Notes: generated from the sequence alone by a model not told the origin. 64,000 bases of DNA from Tolypothrix bouteillei VB521301 (GCF_000760695.4 NZ_JHEG04000001.1:306314-370313), one strand, 5' to 3'; shown: positions 1 through 9,757, counted from the stretch's first letter. Made by a program: numbers and translations.

Positions 1-114
1 CGTTAAAAAATCAAACTATGTAACGACATATAAAATCAACAAAGAGCCTATGAATACGTCGTTCTAAGGTTTTTACAAAACTCAACATACATTGGTTTTA
101 TCGCGCCGACTTAC

Positions 115-405
115 TTATATTCGCTTTTCCAAGTTAACATCATAATCACTTTGCACTTCAATGTGGATTAAAATCCAAGCTTCTTTTTTGTCCAACAACC
201 GAACTTTATACAGTTTATCAGCTACTCCATCTCCCGCTTGTGCTGAAGCGGTAATATTTTGAAGCTCTTTATCCAGAGATTCAGGAGGTTGTGTCCAATC
301 AATTGCTGTGTGTGCTGAGGGGAAGAAAAAGGATAAGAAGTCTTCAAAATATTCGTTTAAAGCTTCTTTCCAGGATTTATCATAGTTGGCTCTTACTTCA
401 GTCAT
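115..405 (-). pseudogene. Truncated Rpn/PD-(D/E)XK transposase-like protein, N-terminal part only
   Basis: The 96 residues match the N-terminal part of the large cyanobacterial Rpn (recombination-promoting nuclease / putative transposase) family: a start like MTEVRANYDKSWKEAL, then FFFPSAHTAIDW and the nuclease-core segment WILIHIEVQSDYD. Family members run to about 250-350 residues, and the sequence normally continues after HVEVQS with a Tyr-rich RxYxYNYR segment. Here a stop follows the Lys-Arg-Ile just before that point, and no family-like sequence was found in the other frames over the remaining 114 bases to the window edge. I read it as a decayed gene whose downstream two thirds were lost or replaced. 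The start is the ATG at 405. The assignment rests on recalled family features; the loss of the C-terminal part is direct. Confidence 0.65.
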
Positions 406-937
406 TTTGCTTTTGGTAAATGATATTCACTTGAAAAAATTGGTTTTAGCTTAATATTTTAAGCCAGTAGCTGTCTGGCTTTAATAAACTTAATAATTAT
501 ATTTTACTCTATTAAATTTTATTCTAATTTTCTAATTTTTTACTTTAAATTTATAATTAAAAAATTTATCTATTAATGATTCATACTAAACATTCTTAAG
601 CTGCTTTATCAAAAAACTTATCAAGCTGCAGAAGAATTTTGGCTCAACCTAACTATCAAGAAGGCCATCCACAGACACAACACCTACAAACTTTCGCAAA
701 ACCCTATGACAAGCATCTACGGTTGTTTTTTTATTAGACAGAATTGGCTCTCCTGTTGCACCAACTTGTGTGACTCCTCGTTCACGCTAAAATTCATTTC
801 CGGGTTCGCTAGTTACCTGGGCGTGGGAAACACGCCTGTAGATCTGGACTTACCGCTTACGCGGACTCAATTATAAAGAGGGTATAAGACGCGGATGTAT
901 AATACATTTGAAAGGTCGAGTTAAATGCAATTAGGAT
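406..937. other. Non-coding, AT-rich gap with mobile-DNA debris
   Basis: About 530 bases without a convincing gene. Positions 470-600 are extremely AT-rich. A short hairpin, GGCGTG/CACGCC around a GGAAA loop, lies at 820-836. Short open stretches near 640-750 match no family I recognise. Its position between a truncated nuclease gene and an IS630 remnant suggests eroded transposon sequence. Confidence 0.5.
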
Positions 938-1033
938 ATGCCAAAAAATCACATAGTAAAGCTAACGCAAGAACAACATCAACAATTAGTTGAAATAGTG
1001 AAAAAGAAAATTTATTCTAATAGAGAGAAATAG
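938..1033 (+). pseudogene. IS630-type transposase remnant (first ~31 codons)
   Basis: A 31-codon reading frame begins MPKNHIVKLTQEQHQQL and continues with a basic VKKKIYSNREK segment before a TAG. This resembles the conserved start of IS630-family transposases (a MPKKYxVxLT-like start, then ExR/Q-rich, leading into the helix-turn-helix domain). Nothing of the rest of the transposase follows: the methyltransferase gene starts five bases after the stop. It is therefore a 5-prime remnant now forming the leader of the next gene. The family call is by similarity to remembered sequence. Confidence 0.5.
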
Positions 1034-1037
1034 GAAA

Positions 1038-1718
1038 ATGATGCATGAAAATGAAGAACGAATCCTGAATTCATGGAACCAAAATGCCTTGTCCTGGACG
1101 CGGGTGATTCGGTACAATCAAATTGAAAGCAGGGTTCTTGTTACTAACAAGAGCATACTAGAGACTCTAACTGGGCTGAATCCGACAACTTTTTTGGATG
1201 TAGGATGCGGAGAAGGATGGTTGTGTCGCGAACTTTTTGCTAAGGGAATTGATGGGTGGGGCGTAGATGCTTCTTGCGCTTTGATTGAAGCAGCACGGGA
1301 ATATGGAGATTCTCGCTTTCTTGTAAGTTTATACTCCGATCTGGGAACGCAAAAATTTGGTAACATCGATCGTTTTTCTTGCTTTATCTGTAACTTTTCA
1401 ATTCTCGGACAAAGAGACTTGACTGATATCGCTGATGCCGGTCACCGTCTTCTAGAACCTTGTGGTAAAATCATCGTTCAAACACTTCACCCGTCTACTG
1501 CTTGTGGTGACACTGAAACCGCAGATGGCTGGAGGGAGACTTCGTGGCAGGAGATCGGAAACGAGCCATTTCACCCTGCTCCTTGGTATTACCGTACTGT
1601 TGAATCTTGGATTGAGGAATTTTGCACTCGCGATTACCGACTGCTGAATTTACGAGAAATGTACCATCCGGTAACTAACAAACCTATCTCAATCATTTTT
1701 GTTTTTGAGCGGAACTGA
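1038..1718 (+). CDS. Class I SAM-dependent methyltransferase
   Basis: A 226-residue cytosolic protein with the Rossmann methyltransferase signature. Motif I is FLDVGCGEGWLCREL (about residues 52-66), followed by the acidic strand GWGVDASCALIEAA that binds the ribose of S-adenosylmethionine. The size fits a stand-alone Methyltransf_11/25 enzyme. The substrate cannot be read from the sequence. Two ATG codons open the frame (1038 and 1041). The leader contains an IS630 remnant that ends five bases upstream, and only a weak AGG-type ribosome site is present, so expression may depend on sequence brought by the former transposon. The next gene, an FAD monooxygenase, is on the same strand about 110 bases on; they could share a tailoring pathway, but that is inference. 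Confidence 0.88.
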   Translation: MMHENEERILNSWNQNALSWTRVIRYNQIESRVLVTNKSILETLTGLNPTTFLDVGCGEGWLCRELFAKGIDGWGVDASCALIEAAREYGDSRFLVSLYSDLGTQKFGNIDRFSCFICNFSILGQRDLTDIADAGHRLLEPCGKIIVQTLHPSTACGDTETADGWRETSWQEIGNEPFHPAPWYYRTVESWIEEFCTRDYRLLNLREMYHPVTNKPISIIFVFERN

Positions 1719-1831
1719 AGCGCAATTTTCATTCTTACTTGAGGCTGTGCAGGTGACACGCACTTGTATTAAATTCTGTTAAGTAGTGTCAAGAGCCATA
1801 TCATGAAGTATATGTGTATTTGGAGCCAGCA

Positions 1832-3079
1832 ATGCAAACTGTAGGGAAAGCCATCGAGCCGACCAAGCCAAAGGTAATTGCGATCGGGGGTGGAATAGGT
1901 GGTTTGACTTTAGCACGTGCGTGTCTTGACGTGGGAATTGAAGTGAAGGTGTACGAAAAGCGAGAACTTGACACCATGTTATCTGGACCTGGAGGTATAT
2001 TTATTCAGCGTAATGCCATGCGGATTTATCGCCTTCTTTGGGGAGGCGAGATTTTCAACCGTTTTTACAAACAAGGAGGCAAAATTTTAAAGGGTGGGTT
2101 CTCTAGCAAAACTGGAGATCCTTTATACATTAACTCCCCAGAATTTGTGGGTGAAGAAGATTTAGGTGTATGTCTTCTCAGACCTGAACTGCAACGGATT
2201 TTATATGAGGCTTTACCTGAGGGAACAGTACAAACTGGTGTCGCCTTTAAAAGCTTTGAAGATACTGGAGATAGTGTAAAGGTTTACTTTCAAGACGGAA
2301 GTACAGACATTGGAGACATTTTAGTAGGTGCTGATGGTCTGTACTCAAAGGTGCGTGCTTGTCTGAACGGTAAAGAGTTTCTCGAAGATCCAGTTTATAG
2401 TGGTACGTGTTGCTGGAGGGGATACTTTAACAGAGGGAACATACCTCTAGATGCACAATATAGTTGGATGGAATACTGGGGTCAGGGAAACCGCTTTGGC
2501 TATTTTGATGTTGGCGGCGATCGAATTGCTTTCTATGCTTTTAGCCACAGCAAATCTGGTGGTAATGATGATGCAGTTGGCGGCTCCATTCAAGCATTAC
2601 GAAAAATCTTTGCTGATTATGCCCAACCAGTACCTGCCATTATTGAGGCTCTAGACGATAAGAAGATTTACCGAGATGATATTTTTGATAGGGAACCTTT
2701 GGGTACTGAGTGGGGAAGAGGTCGGGTCACCTTACTTGGAGATGCTGCTCATCCGGTACAACCAAATTTAGGTCAAGGTGGCTGTATGGCAGTAGAAGAC
2801 GCCTTTGAAATCGCTAAGTTACTAAATCTCAGTGCTAACTACAAGGCAATTCCGTCACTGTTGCGTCAGTATGAAAGCAGCCGCAGCCAAAGGGTGACTC
2901 GTGTCTTTAATGTATCCCGCCAAGTAGGTGCTCTCGGTCAAACTAACTCTTCTCTAGGATGTTTTTTTCGCAACTGGATTTACAAACTCACTCCAACGTG
3001 GCTGGGTGATTTGCAATTTAAATGGTTGTTTGATTACGAACCTTCATGGGAAAAGGTTCTATCTAAACTCGATCTATAA
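1832..3079 (+). CDS. FAD-dependent monooxygenase (PF01494 type)
   Basis: A flavoprotein of about 415 residues of the aromatic hydroxylase / zeaxanthin-epoxidase-like group. It shows the N-terminal dinucleotide-binding GGGIGGLTLARA, the central DG motif VGADGLYSKVR, and the C-terminal GD motif LLGDAAHPVQPNLGQGG that contacts the FAD ribose and pyrophosphate. Such enzymes use NAD(P)H and O2 to hydroxylate or epoxidise small organic substrates; which one here is unknown. The frame is open from a GTG at 1814, but the ATG at 1832 has a GGAG at 1822-1825 at good spacing, so I prefer it. It follows the methyltransferase on the same strand, and a hairpin plus T-run lies about 160 bases after the stop. 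Confidence 0.88.
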   Translation: MQTVGKAIEPTKPKVIAIGGGIGGLTLARACLDVGIEVKVYEKRELDTMLSGPGGIFIQRNAMRIYRLLWGGEIFNRFYKQGGKILKGGFSSKTGDPLYINSPEFVGEEDLGVCLLRPELQRILYEALPEGTVQTGVAFKSFEDTGDSVKVYFQDGSTDIGDILVGADGLYSKVRACLNGKEFLEDPVYSGTCCWRGYFNRGNIPLDAQYSWMEYWGQGNRFGYFDVGGDRIAFYAFSHSKSGGNDDAVGGSIQALRKIFADYAQPVPAIIEALDDKKIYRDDIFDREPLGTEWGRGRVTLLGDAAHPVQPNLGQGGCMAVEDAFEIAKLLNLSANYKAIPSLLRQYESSRSQRVTRVFNVSRQVGALGQTNSSLGCFFRNWIYKLTPTWLGDLQFKWLFDYEPSWEKVLSKLDL

Positions 3080-3241
3080 TTTTTGGTTGCGATCGGGATT
3101 GGCAATTGAAATAGATAGCAAGCATCGGCTCTCTCCAATCCCAACACGCATACTTGTTATAAGTAATAATAAAATACAAAAGTTTACGGAGATGCGTGCA
3201 ACTTGTAAAGTATCATCATACTGTATGCCCTGCGTGTCTGT

Positions 3242-3273
3242 AACGGGCAAAACACCCGTTCTACAAGTTTTTT
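3242..3273 (+). terminator. Probable terminator after the monooxygenase gene
   Basis: AACGGG (3242-3247) pairs with CCCGTT (3255-3260) around a seven-base loop. A run of six T residues follows about eight bases later, at 3268-3273. It lies between two convergent genes, the monooxygenase and hicA. The gap between stem and T-run is longer than ideal. Confidence 0.45.
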
Positions 3274-3276
3274 GTA

Positions 3277-3504
3277 TTACAAAAGTTCGAGAAATCGATC
3301 TACACTTATGCGGGCTTGTTTCAAAATACGAGCCAGAGTTGAACGTTTAACGGGGCGATGAGCTGGAACTGTCAATTTGAGAACTTCATCAGATAGTTCT
3401 TTTTCTAATCGAATGTGACTCCCTCGTTGACGAACGACTACCCACCCATCTCGTTCCAAAGCAGCAATAATTTGTTGATATGGAACGCTAGGAACCTTAC
3501 TCAT
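3277..3504 (-). CDS. hicA: HicA toxin, mRNA interferase
   Basis: A 75-residue HicA-type protein with a double-stranded-RNA-binding-like fold. The conserved GSHIRL segment carries the catalytic His (GSH), and the C-terminal VPAHRPVKRSTLARILKQA is the family hallmark. HicA toxins cleave mRNA and tmRNA without ribosomes and are neutralised by HicB. The start ATG overlaps the hicB stop by four bases (ATGA, 3501-3504), so the two are translationally coupled, with the antitoxin first. The length is normal and the catalytic His is present, so it should be active. Confidence 0.9.
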   Translation of the reverse strand: MSKVPSVPYQQIIAALERDGWVVVRQRGSHIRLEKELSDEVLKLTVPAHRPVKRSTLARILKQARISVDRFLELL

Positions 3505-3704
3505 AGGACTAACTCTCGAATGATAATGCCTTCTGTTGAAGAAACTTCGTCTTCTACAGGCTCAAGGTAAAGTTCTATAGCTTCTTGAATATTTGCTAAC
3601 GCTTCATCAATATTCTCACCTTCACTAATACAACCAGGTAACGAAGGAACATAAACAGTGTAGCCACCTTCATCACTAGGTTCAAGAATAACTCTGAGTT
3701 TCAT
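3501..3704 (-). CDS. hicB: HicB antitoxin, short single-domain form
   Basis: A protein of about 67 residues of the HicB RNase-H-like fold: KLRVILEPSDEGGYTVYVPS, then LPGCISEGENIDEALANIQ and EAIELYLE. These are the standard segments of HicB antitoxins, which bind HicA and often repress their own promoter. There is no C-terminal ribbon-helix-helix or HTH extension, so DNA binding would need another partner or is absent. The frame is open to a TTG at 3725, but family members begin at the MKLRV-type ATG at 3704, which I use. It lies directly upstream of and overlaps hicA. Confidence 0.9.
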   Translation of the reverse strand: MKLRVILEPSDEGGYTVYVPSLPGCISEGENIDEALANIQEAIELYLEPVEDEVSSTEGIIIRELVL

Positions 3705-4058
3705 ATTTTTATGAGAGTTAAACAATCTATTGGTATCATAACAAAGAGCAATCTTGGGACATCTGTATGGTTTGAGTAGTAATCAACTAAGAAGGATTAC
3801 AGAAACGGTTTTGGGATCGCATAAATTTATAGCTTTTCTGAGACTGCTGAGGATAAATTTATCTGCGTCTATCCACGTTCATCTGCGGTTAATTCTTTTT
3901 TCCTGTATCTGAGCAAAGTAGTAACTGCTATATCTTACTGGCGGTGGAGCCTCTCATAAGGCATTACCAGGCGGAGCCACCGGATCGAGATGGTCTGGAT
4001 CTTGGTTACCAGTCAGCGATCGCGCGATCGCCGACTGGTGACTTCTCACCGGTCACTG
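3705..4058. other. Non-coding gap between hicB and priA
   Basis: About 350 bases without a gene. It holds the hicBA promoter region and, near 3850-3900, a fragment (TTTATCTGCGTCTATCCACG-like) of a dispersed repeat common in filamentous cyanobacteria. A strong inverted repeat lies at 4008-4039. Confidence 0.5.
4008..4039. repeat. Inverted repeat with two fused HIP1 sites; possible priA terminator
   Basis: ACCAGTC (4008-4014) pairs with GACTGGT (4033-4039). The interior 4016-4031 is itself a perfect 16-base palindrome made of two overlapping GCGATCGC octamers. It lies 20 bases past the priA stop and could fold as a long hairpin terminating minus-strand transcription, although no T-run follows. 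Confidence 0.5.
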
Positions 4059-6848
4059 CTATCCCATCATATTTAGGGGATCGACATCAATTGTGAAACT
4101 CACTGACTTTTGGCGGCAAAGTTTATCTATCTCCTCCCAGTCTGGCAGATAGGGCGGTGTTTCGGGAGCGAGCTTTAGCAAAATTTGCCAGCGGTAGCGA
4201 TTGGCTACTCGTAAAATACTCGCCGGTACGGGTCCTAAAATTTCTAACCCTTCTTGTGGCGGTAAAATTGCTGCTACGACTTTTGCTGTATTCTCAACTT
4301 GAATTGGGTCGGTACTGCTCAAGCGTAATAAAATTAACCTCCCATAGGGTGGGTAATTGAGTGCTTGCCGTTGTTCTAGTTCTTCATTTACAAAGGAATG
4401 GTAATCGTGATTTTTTACCGCCTCGATCGCGGGATGTTCTGGAGTATATGTTTGGACTATAACTCTTCCCGGTTCTTCTCCCCGACCAGCACGCCCTGCA
4501 ACCTGAGTCAGTGTTTGAAATGCTCTTTCGCTAGCACGATAGTCTGATAAATGTAGCAACCCATCTGCAGAAACAACTCCCACAAGTGTCACTTGTGGCA
4601 AATCTAAACCTTTGGTTAGCATTTGCGTACCCACCAACAGATCGGCTTCTCCATTAGCAAATTGGGTAATGAGGTTGCGGTGTGCGCCTTTGTTTCTTGT
4701 CGTGTCGCTGTCAAAGCGGATGCAGCGCAAGTCGGGAAATTGTTTGGCTAATTCTTCCTCAACTTTTTGGGTTCCACTCCCAAAAAATTTCAAATAGGGA
4801 GAACTGCATTCCGGACAACTTCGGGGATGCGATCGCGTGTAATTACAATAATGACACCGCAAGACTGGCGTTGCTTCTTCCGTGTAGTGATATGCCAGTG
4901 ATACATCACAGTGAGGACATTCTATAACAAACCCACAACTCCGACAAGACACAAAAGTACTGTGTCCCCGTCGGTGAATAAATAAAATTCCTTGTTGGTT
5001 GCGTTCTTTGAGTTGCTGTAGTGCTTTTTGCAGGGAACGACTAAATATGGAACGATTTCCCTCTTGCAATTCTCGCCGCATATCCACAATTTCTACGGGT
5101 GGTAAAGGGCGGGCGTTGATGCGTTGGGGGAGAGAGAGGTAGTGGGTAGGGAGTAGGGAGTGAGGGAGTGAGGGAGTGAGGGAGTGAGGGAGGGATAATT
5201 CTCCCTTGTCTCCCTTGTCTCCCTTGTCTCTAACATCTACCCAAGTCTCTAAAGAAGGTGTTGCGGAACCAAGAATGAGAGGACAATTTTCTAATTCTGC
5301 TCTCCACTGAGCGACGGTACGGGCGTGGTAGGTTGGGGCGGGAGAATCTTGCTTGAAACTGCTATCGTGTTCTTCATCGAGGATAATTATGCCTAAGTTT
5401 GGTAATGGGGCGAATACGGCGCTTCTCGTACCTATGACGATCTGGGGTTCTCCTGCTAGCATGAGCCGCCAGGTATCATATCTTTCTCCTGCAGAAAGGG
5501 CGCTATGGTAAACAAGTACGGGTGAGGTTCCGTTGACTCCTACACTAAAACGAGCGCGAAAACGATCCGTTAACTGCGGCGTGAGTCCGATTTCCGGGAC
5601 TAGAACGAGGGCTGATTTTCCTTGAGCTAACACTGGAGCGATCGCCTGCAAATAAATCTCTGTTTTTCCGGAACCTGTAACTCCGTGTAAGAGTACTTTA
5701 GCATATCCGTTCAAACGAGCGATCGCATCTAACACTTTTGACTGATCGGGTGTTAATATCTTTGTTTGTTCTGTTCCTCGCATCCCTCCAACAGGAGAAG
5801 AACTTTCTGTTCGCAATACCTCCCTTTCTTGGATGACAACATAACCTTTTTGTTCTAAATTTTTAAGGATTGTAGAGCTTGTGTTACTAATTTGCAATAA
5901 TTCATTTTGCCATAACTCGCCCCCTCGTCTTCTTAAGACTTCTAGCACTTCTCGCTGGCGAGAGGTTAAATCTCGGTCAAACACATTTCCCACTAGGGTG
6001 ACTGCTTTTTCGTATTTGGGCCGAGCTAATTGTGGAGGTTCTAAATAACTTTCTACCAAACCTCGTCGTAACAATTCTTTGACTGCTTTGTGAGCGCTTG
6101 GAACTTGACGCTGAAGATATACAAAGCTATAGTCTCCATTTATCTGTTCTTGAAGAAGTTGCAATATTTTATTTGCAGTTTTATTACTGATATTACCAAC
6201 TGACTGTTGAAATATTAATAATGTCAGCAAGTGCTTATTCTCAATAACCTTTAATAAATAAAAATGGCTTGGGAAAGAATGAGACTTTTGTACATTGGTA
6301 AAACTCAGAATTGGACGGGAAACATCTATCGGGTATTTCTCTACCACAGTGTTTGTTTCGGTAGAAACTGCTGCGCCTGCAACAGTTAAACGAATACGTC
6401 GCTGCGATCGTCCCAACAAGCCTGGAGGTAGAGTCATGCGAACCACTTCAATCAAGCGCGTACAATAGTAAGATGCAACTCGATTTACCAGTTCTGTGTA
6501 TGCCAATGGAAAAAAGCCCGCACTGACCACTTCTTCCACATCACGAATTTTTTCCAGTGGTATATCCGCTGGAGGTTGTGTTAGAAAACGAATGGCAACT
6601 CCCCCTATCAATTGAGACCCAAATGGCACGCTTAAAATGTCCCCAGGTTTTATTGCCAATTGTTCTGGCGCTCTATAAACGTAAAGCTCCGAACCAGATG
6701 GACTATCTACCAACACGTCTATCCAGCGATCCCTATTGATTTGTGTATTATAGGATTTGCCTGGTTCAGCAACCGTCATAGGGAGCAAACTAACATCATT
6801 CACATACATAATCTTTGCTTGGGAGGAGTCTAAATAATATTCGTCCAT
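4059..6848 (-). CDS. priA: Primosomal protein N', PriA replication-restart helicase
   Basis: A 929-residue 3-prime to 5-prime superfamily 2 helicase that reloads the replisome at stalled forks. From the N-terminus: DNA-binding domain (to about 115), winged-helix region, helicase core with Walker A LLHGVTGSGKTEIYL (about 388-400) and DEEH box ILDEEHDSSFKQ (about 490), then a zinc module of four Cys pairs (CRSC, CPHC, CHYC, CPEC, about 634-678), and helicase motifs V/VI with GTQMLTKGLDLPQVTLV and QVAGRAGRG. It is longer than the usual 730-840 residues partly because of an in-frame low-complexity insertion at about 539-573, encoded by short tandem repeats, with a DKGDKGDKG run and PHSLTPSLPHSL. 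The start is the ATG at 6848; a later Met (residue 14) is possible. Confidence 0.96.
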   Translation of the reverse strand: MDEYYLDSSQAKIMYVNDVSLLPMTVAEPGKSYNTQINRDRWIDVLVDSPSGSELYVYRAPEQLAIKPGDILSVPFGSQLIGGVAIRFLTQPPADIPLEKIRDVEEVVSAGFFPLAYTELVNRVASYYCTRLIEVVRMTLPPGLLGRSQRRIRLTVAGAAVSTETNTVVEKYPIDVSRPILSFTNVQKSHSFPSHFYLLKVIENKHLLTLLIFQQSVGNISNKTANKILQLLQEQINGDYSFVYLQRQVPSAHKAVKELLRRGLVESYLEPPQLARPKYEKAVTLVGNVFDRDLTSRQREVLEVLRRRGGELWQNELLQISNTSSTILKNLEQKGYVVIQEREVLRTESSSPVGGMRGTEQTKILTPDQSKVLDAIARLNGYAKVLLHGVTGSGKTEIYLQAIAPVLAQGKSALVLVPEIGLTPQLTDRFRARFSVGVNGTSPVLVYHSALSAGERYDTWRLMLAGEPQIVIGTRSAVFAPLPNLGIIILDEEHDSSFKQDSPAPTYHARTVAQWRAELENCPLILGSATPSLETWVDVRDKGDKGDKGELSLPHSLTPSLPHSLLPTHYLSLPQRINARPLPPVEIVDMRRELQEGNRSIFSRSLQKALQQLKERNQQGILFIHRRGHSTFVSCRSCGFVIECPHCDVSLAYHYTEEATPVLRCHYCNYTRSHPRSCPECSSPYLKFFGSGTQKVEEELAKQFPDLRCIRFDSDTTRNKGAHRNLITQFANGEADLLVGTQMLTKGLDLPQVTLVGVVSADGLLHLSDYRASERAFQTLTQVAGRAGRGEEPGRVIVQTYTPEHPAIEAVKNHDYHSFVNEELEQRQALNYPPYGRLILLRLSSTDPIQVENTAKVVAAILPPQEGLEILGPVPASILRVANRYRWQILLKLAPETPPYLPDWEEIDKLCRQKSVSFTIDVDPLNMMG
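5127..5232. repeat. Short tandem repeats inserted in frame inside priA
   Basis: On the plus strand, four or more copies of the heptamer GGGAGTG/AGGGAGT are followed by three copies of the nonamer CTCCCTTGT. Read from the priA strand they give LPHSL-type and DKG-repeat peptide. The same classes of repeat occur in intergenic DNA elsewhere in the window, for example 54054-54116, so this is a genomic repeat that has entered a gene without breaking the frame. Confidence 0.8.
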
Positions 6849-7813
6849 CTGTTTTGTTTATCTTAACCTTGCCAACTGACTCTAACTGTTTGCAACCCTT
6901 TCATCAAAAATGTAATTGGCAATACTGTCCTAAGACATAATACTTGATAAGTTTCCTCTTATGTAATCCGGTAGATAAATTTATCTCTACTTTAGATAGC
7001 GGTAAATAAACGGATGCCAGTTCGGATCAAAATAGGCAATCTCCACTTTTTTCGCTTAATTTTCTCCGGATACTAAATGGAAAAGAAGCCTTTTCCGCCT
7101 AATGATAGATATTCAACCCTTGAAGTCTGTGAGATCCTTTATCAGAGATGTCATTGCTAAAGTTTTTACCGCTCAATGTGGTGCCACCAGGGGGAAGCTA
7201 ACAGCAATGCAAGATCCTGCACAAAAAAGCTTAGATATCTTATGGTGGTTACCCAAGCAGAAAAAGTCAATTTTTTTAGAAAATCATATGAAGATTTAAG
7301 GATCGCTCGGTAAAAAGATAAATTATGTAAAAATAAAAAAAATTTAATTGAGAGGGGGTTTGAAATAGCTTCTTTTTAAGAAAAAATGAGAAAGATATAT
7401 GTCAGTGGTCTGACGGAATATCTATAAAGCGTAATAGCGAAATAAGTTTAAGAAAGTATCTAGTTGTAACCAAAAGATGAAGACAACTCTATGGTTTAAG
7501 TGTTAAAGATGAAGTATGAAATAAGTGCTGTCAATTAAAAAAACAGTTTGTATGCTAGTGTTCCCTATAAATTCTTCATACTTCAACCTTATTCCCTACC
7601 TGTGACACCCTCGCTAGAGTTGTTAGCTTAAACAATTTAACTAAAGAGGGAACTTTTGGTAATGACAAGCAGATACTCAACTTTTACCAACCATATAGAT
7701 ACTGGTAAAGCTTTATATTTTGCACTTAAAACTCACCCCTAAGTGCGTATCTCACTGAAAAAAGAGAACAAGCATTCCTAAGCATCTGTCACTATCACAT
7801 TAATTATGTACCT
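6849..7813. other. Long leader / non-coding region upstream of sigC
   Basis: About 965 bases between divergent priA and sigC. A 65-codon frame at 7102-7299 has no recognisable features and I do not call it. Two inverted repeats stand out: TGAAGTATGAA (7510-7520) with TTCATACTTCA (7575-7585), a perfect 11-bp stem with a 54-base loop, and TTTACCA (7682-7688) with TGGTAAA (7703-7709). Both lie in the likely 5-prime region of sigC and could be regulatory. Confidence 0.5.
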
Positions 7814-8998
7814 ATGTACCAAACAGAGCAACAAACCCTAATAGAAACCATGAATATTGCTGACTTAGGCACTATCGAATTGGAAACTGCTACTGATAAT
7901 GAAGAATTAGCTTTCAATTTAGATGCAGTAGTAGACGCCGCAATAGATGCAGCAATAGAAGCATCCGGAATCGCAGACAATTTAGAAACCGAAGACCGAG
8001 ACGGAGACGGCATGGCAGCAGCACGTCCTTCGGGGTATAATAAAACCGAGTATGATGATGCTGTAGGTGCATTTTTTAAAGAAATGGCGCGTTACCCACT
8101 GCTTAAAGCAGATGAAGAGGTGGAATTAGCGCGTCGAGTTAGATTTTTAGAAGAATTTAGAGATTTACAAGCTTCTTTACATAAAAAACTGGGATATCAA
8201 CCGGGTAAGTCATTAGTCGCAGCCCAATTAGGGATGACAGAAAAACAACTAGAAAATCGCTTATACCAAGGTCGGGTCGCGAAACGCAAAATGATTCGCT
8301 CAAACCTAAGATTAGTTGTTTCCATCGCCAAACGCTACTTAAATCGCGGAGTTCCTTTCCTGGATCTCATCCAAGAAGGTGCAATGGGATTAAATCGTGC
8401 AACAGAAAAATTTGATCCCGATAAAGGGTATAAGTTCTCTACCTACGCCTACTGGTGGATCAGACAAGCCATTACACGGGCTATTGCCAACGATGCGCGA
8501 ACAATCCGCTTACCCATTCATATTGTTGAAAAACTTAATAAACTCAAAAAAGCACAAAGAGAACTCAAGCAAAAACTTGGTCGCAATCCTACAGAGTTGG
8601 AGATGGCGGAAGCTTTAGAAATTCCCGCACCACAACTACGCCAGCTTCAACAATTACGACGTCAAGCCCTTTCTCTCAATCACCGTGTTGGTAAAGAAGA
8701 AGACACGGAACTTATGGATTTACTGGAAGATGAAGACAACCAATCTCCAGAAGCAAAAATGAATGAGAGTATGATGCGCCAAGAAATCTGGGAAGTTTTG
8801 GGTGATGTGCTGACTCCAAGAGAAAAAGACGTTATTTCTTTGCGTTATGGGTTAGTCACTAGCGAACCCTGCACTTTGGAAGAAGTAGGGAATATGTTTA
8901 ACCTCTCCCGTGAAAGAGTTCGACAAATCCAAAGTAAAGCCATGCGGAAGTTGCGCCGTCCTCATATCGCTAAACGTTTGAAAGGGTGGTTAGTCTAG
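7814..8998 (+). CDS. sigC: Group 2 sigma-70 factor, SigC-like
   Basis: A 394-residue primary-like sigma factor that directs RNA polymerase to promoters but is usually dispensable. An acidic N-terminal stretch (1-75) precedes region 1.2, then region 2 with MIRSNLRLVVSIAKRYLNRG and the -10-recognition/melting helix KGYKFSTYAYWWIRQAITRA (about 205-224), region 3, and region 4 ending in the -35-binding helix-turn-helix LEEVGNMFNLSRERVRQIQS. The region 1.2 sequence AVGAFFKEMARYPLL differs from the LYLQEIGRxRLL of cyanobacterial SigA, B, D and E and matches my recollection of the SigC branch, which is linked to stress and nitrogen or carbon status. The long leader with inverted repeats suggests regulated expression. 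The sigma factor call is certain; the subgroup symbol is less so. Confidence 0.93.
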   Translation: MYQTEQQTLIETMNIADLGTIELETATDNEELAFNLDAVVDAAIDAAIEASGIADNLETEDRDGDGMAAARPSGYNKTEYDDAVGAFFKEMARYPLLKADEEVELARRVRFLEEFRDLQASLHKKLGYQPGKSLVAAQLGMTEKQLENRLYQGRVAKRKMIRSNLRLVVSIAKRYLNRGVPFLDLIQEGAMGLNRATEKFDPDKGYKFSTYAYWWIRQAITRAIANDARTIRLPIHIVEKLNKLKKAQRELKQKLGRNPTELEMAEALEIPAPQLRQLQQLRRQALSLNHRVGKEEDTELMDLLEDEDNQSPEAKMNESMMRQEIWEVLGDVLTPREKDVISLRYGLVTSEPCTLEEVGNMFNLSRERVRQIQSKAMRKLRRPHIAKRLKGWLV

Positions 8999-9601
<603 letters not shown>

Positions 9602-9757
9602 AGTATAAACCCTTCTAGTTTGACAGCTTGTCTTTTGACAATAGCTCTTACCATCCGTAAGGATACATATGCTCTGACAAAAGTGATTGTTCTTTATACA
9701 TTCATAGCTGTAATTGTCAAGAGCATGAATTGATAATTTGGTGTGGTGAGGCAAACA

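Noticed and set aside
7102..7299. 65-codon plus-strand frame upstream of sigC
   Set aside because: No ribosome site, unusual composition and no recognisable domain; it sits in a long non-coding leader and is more simply chance.
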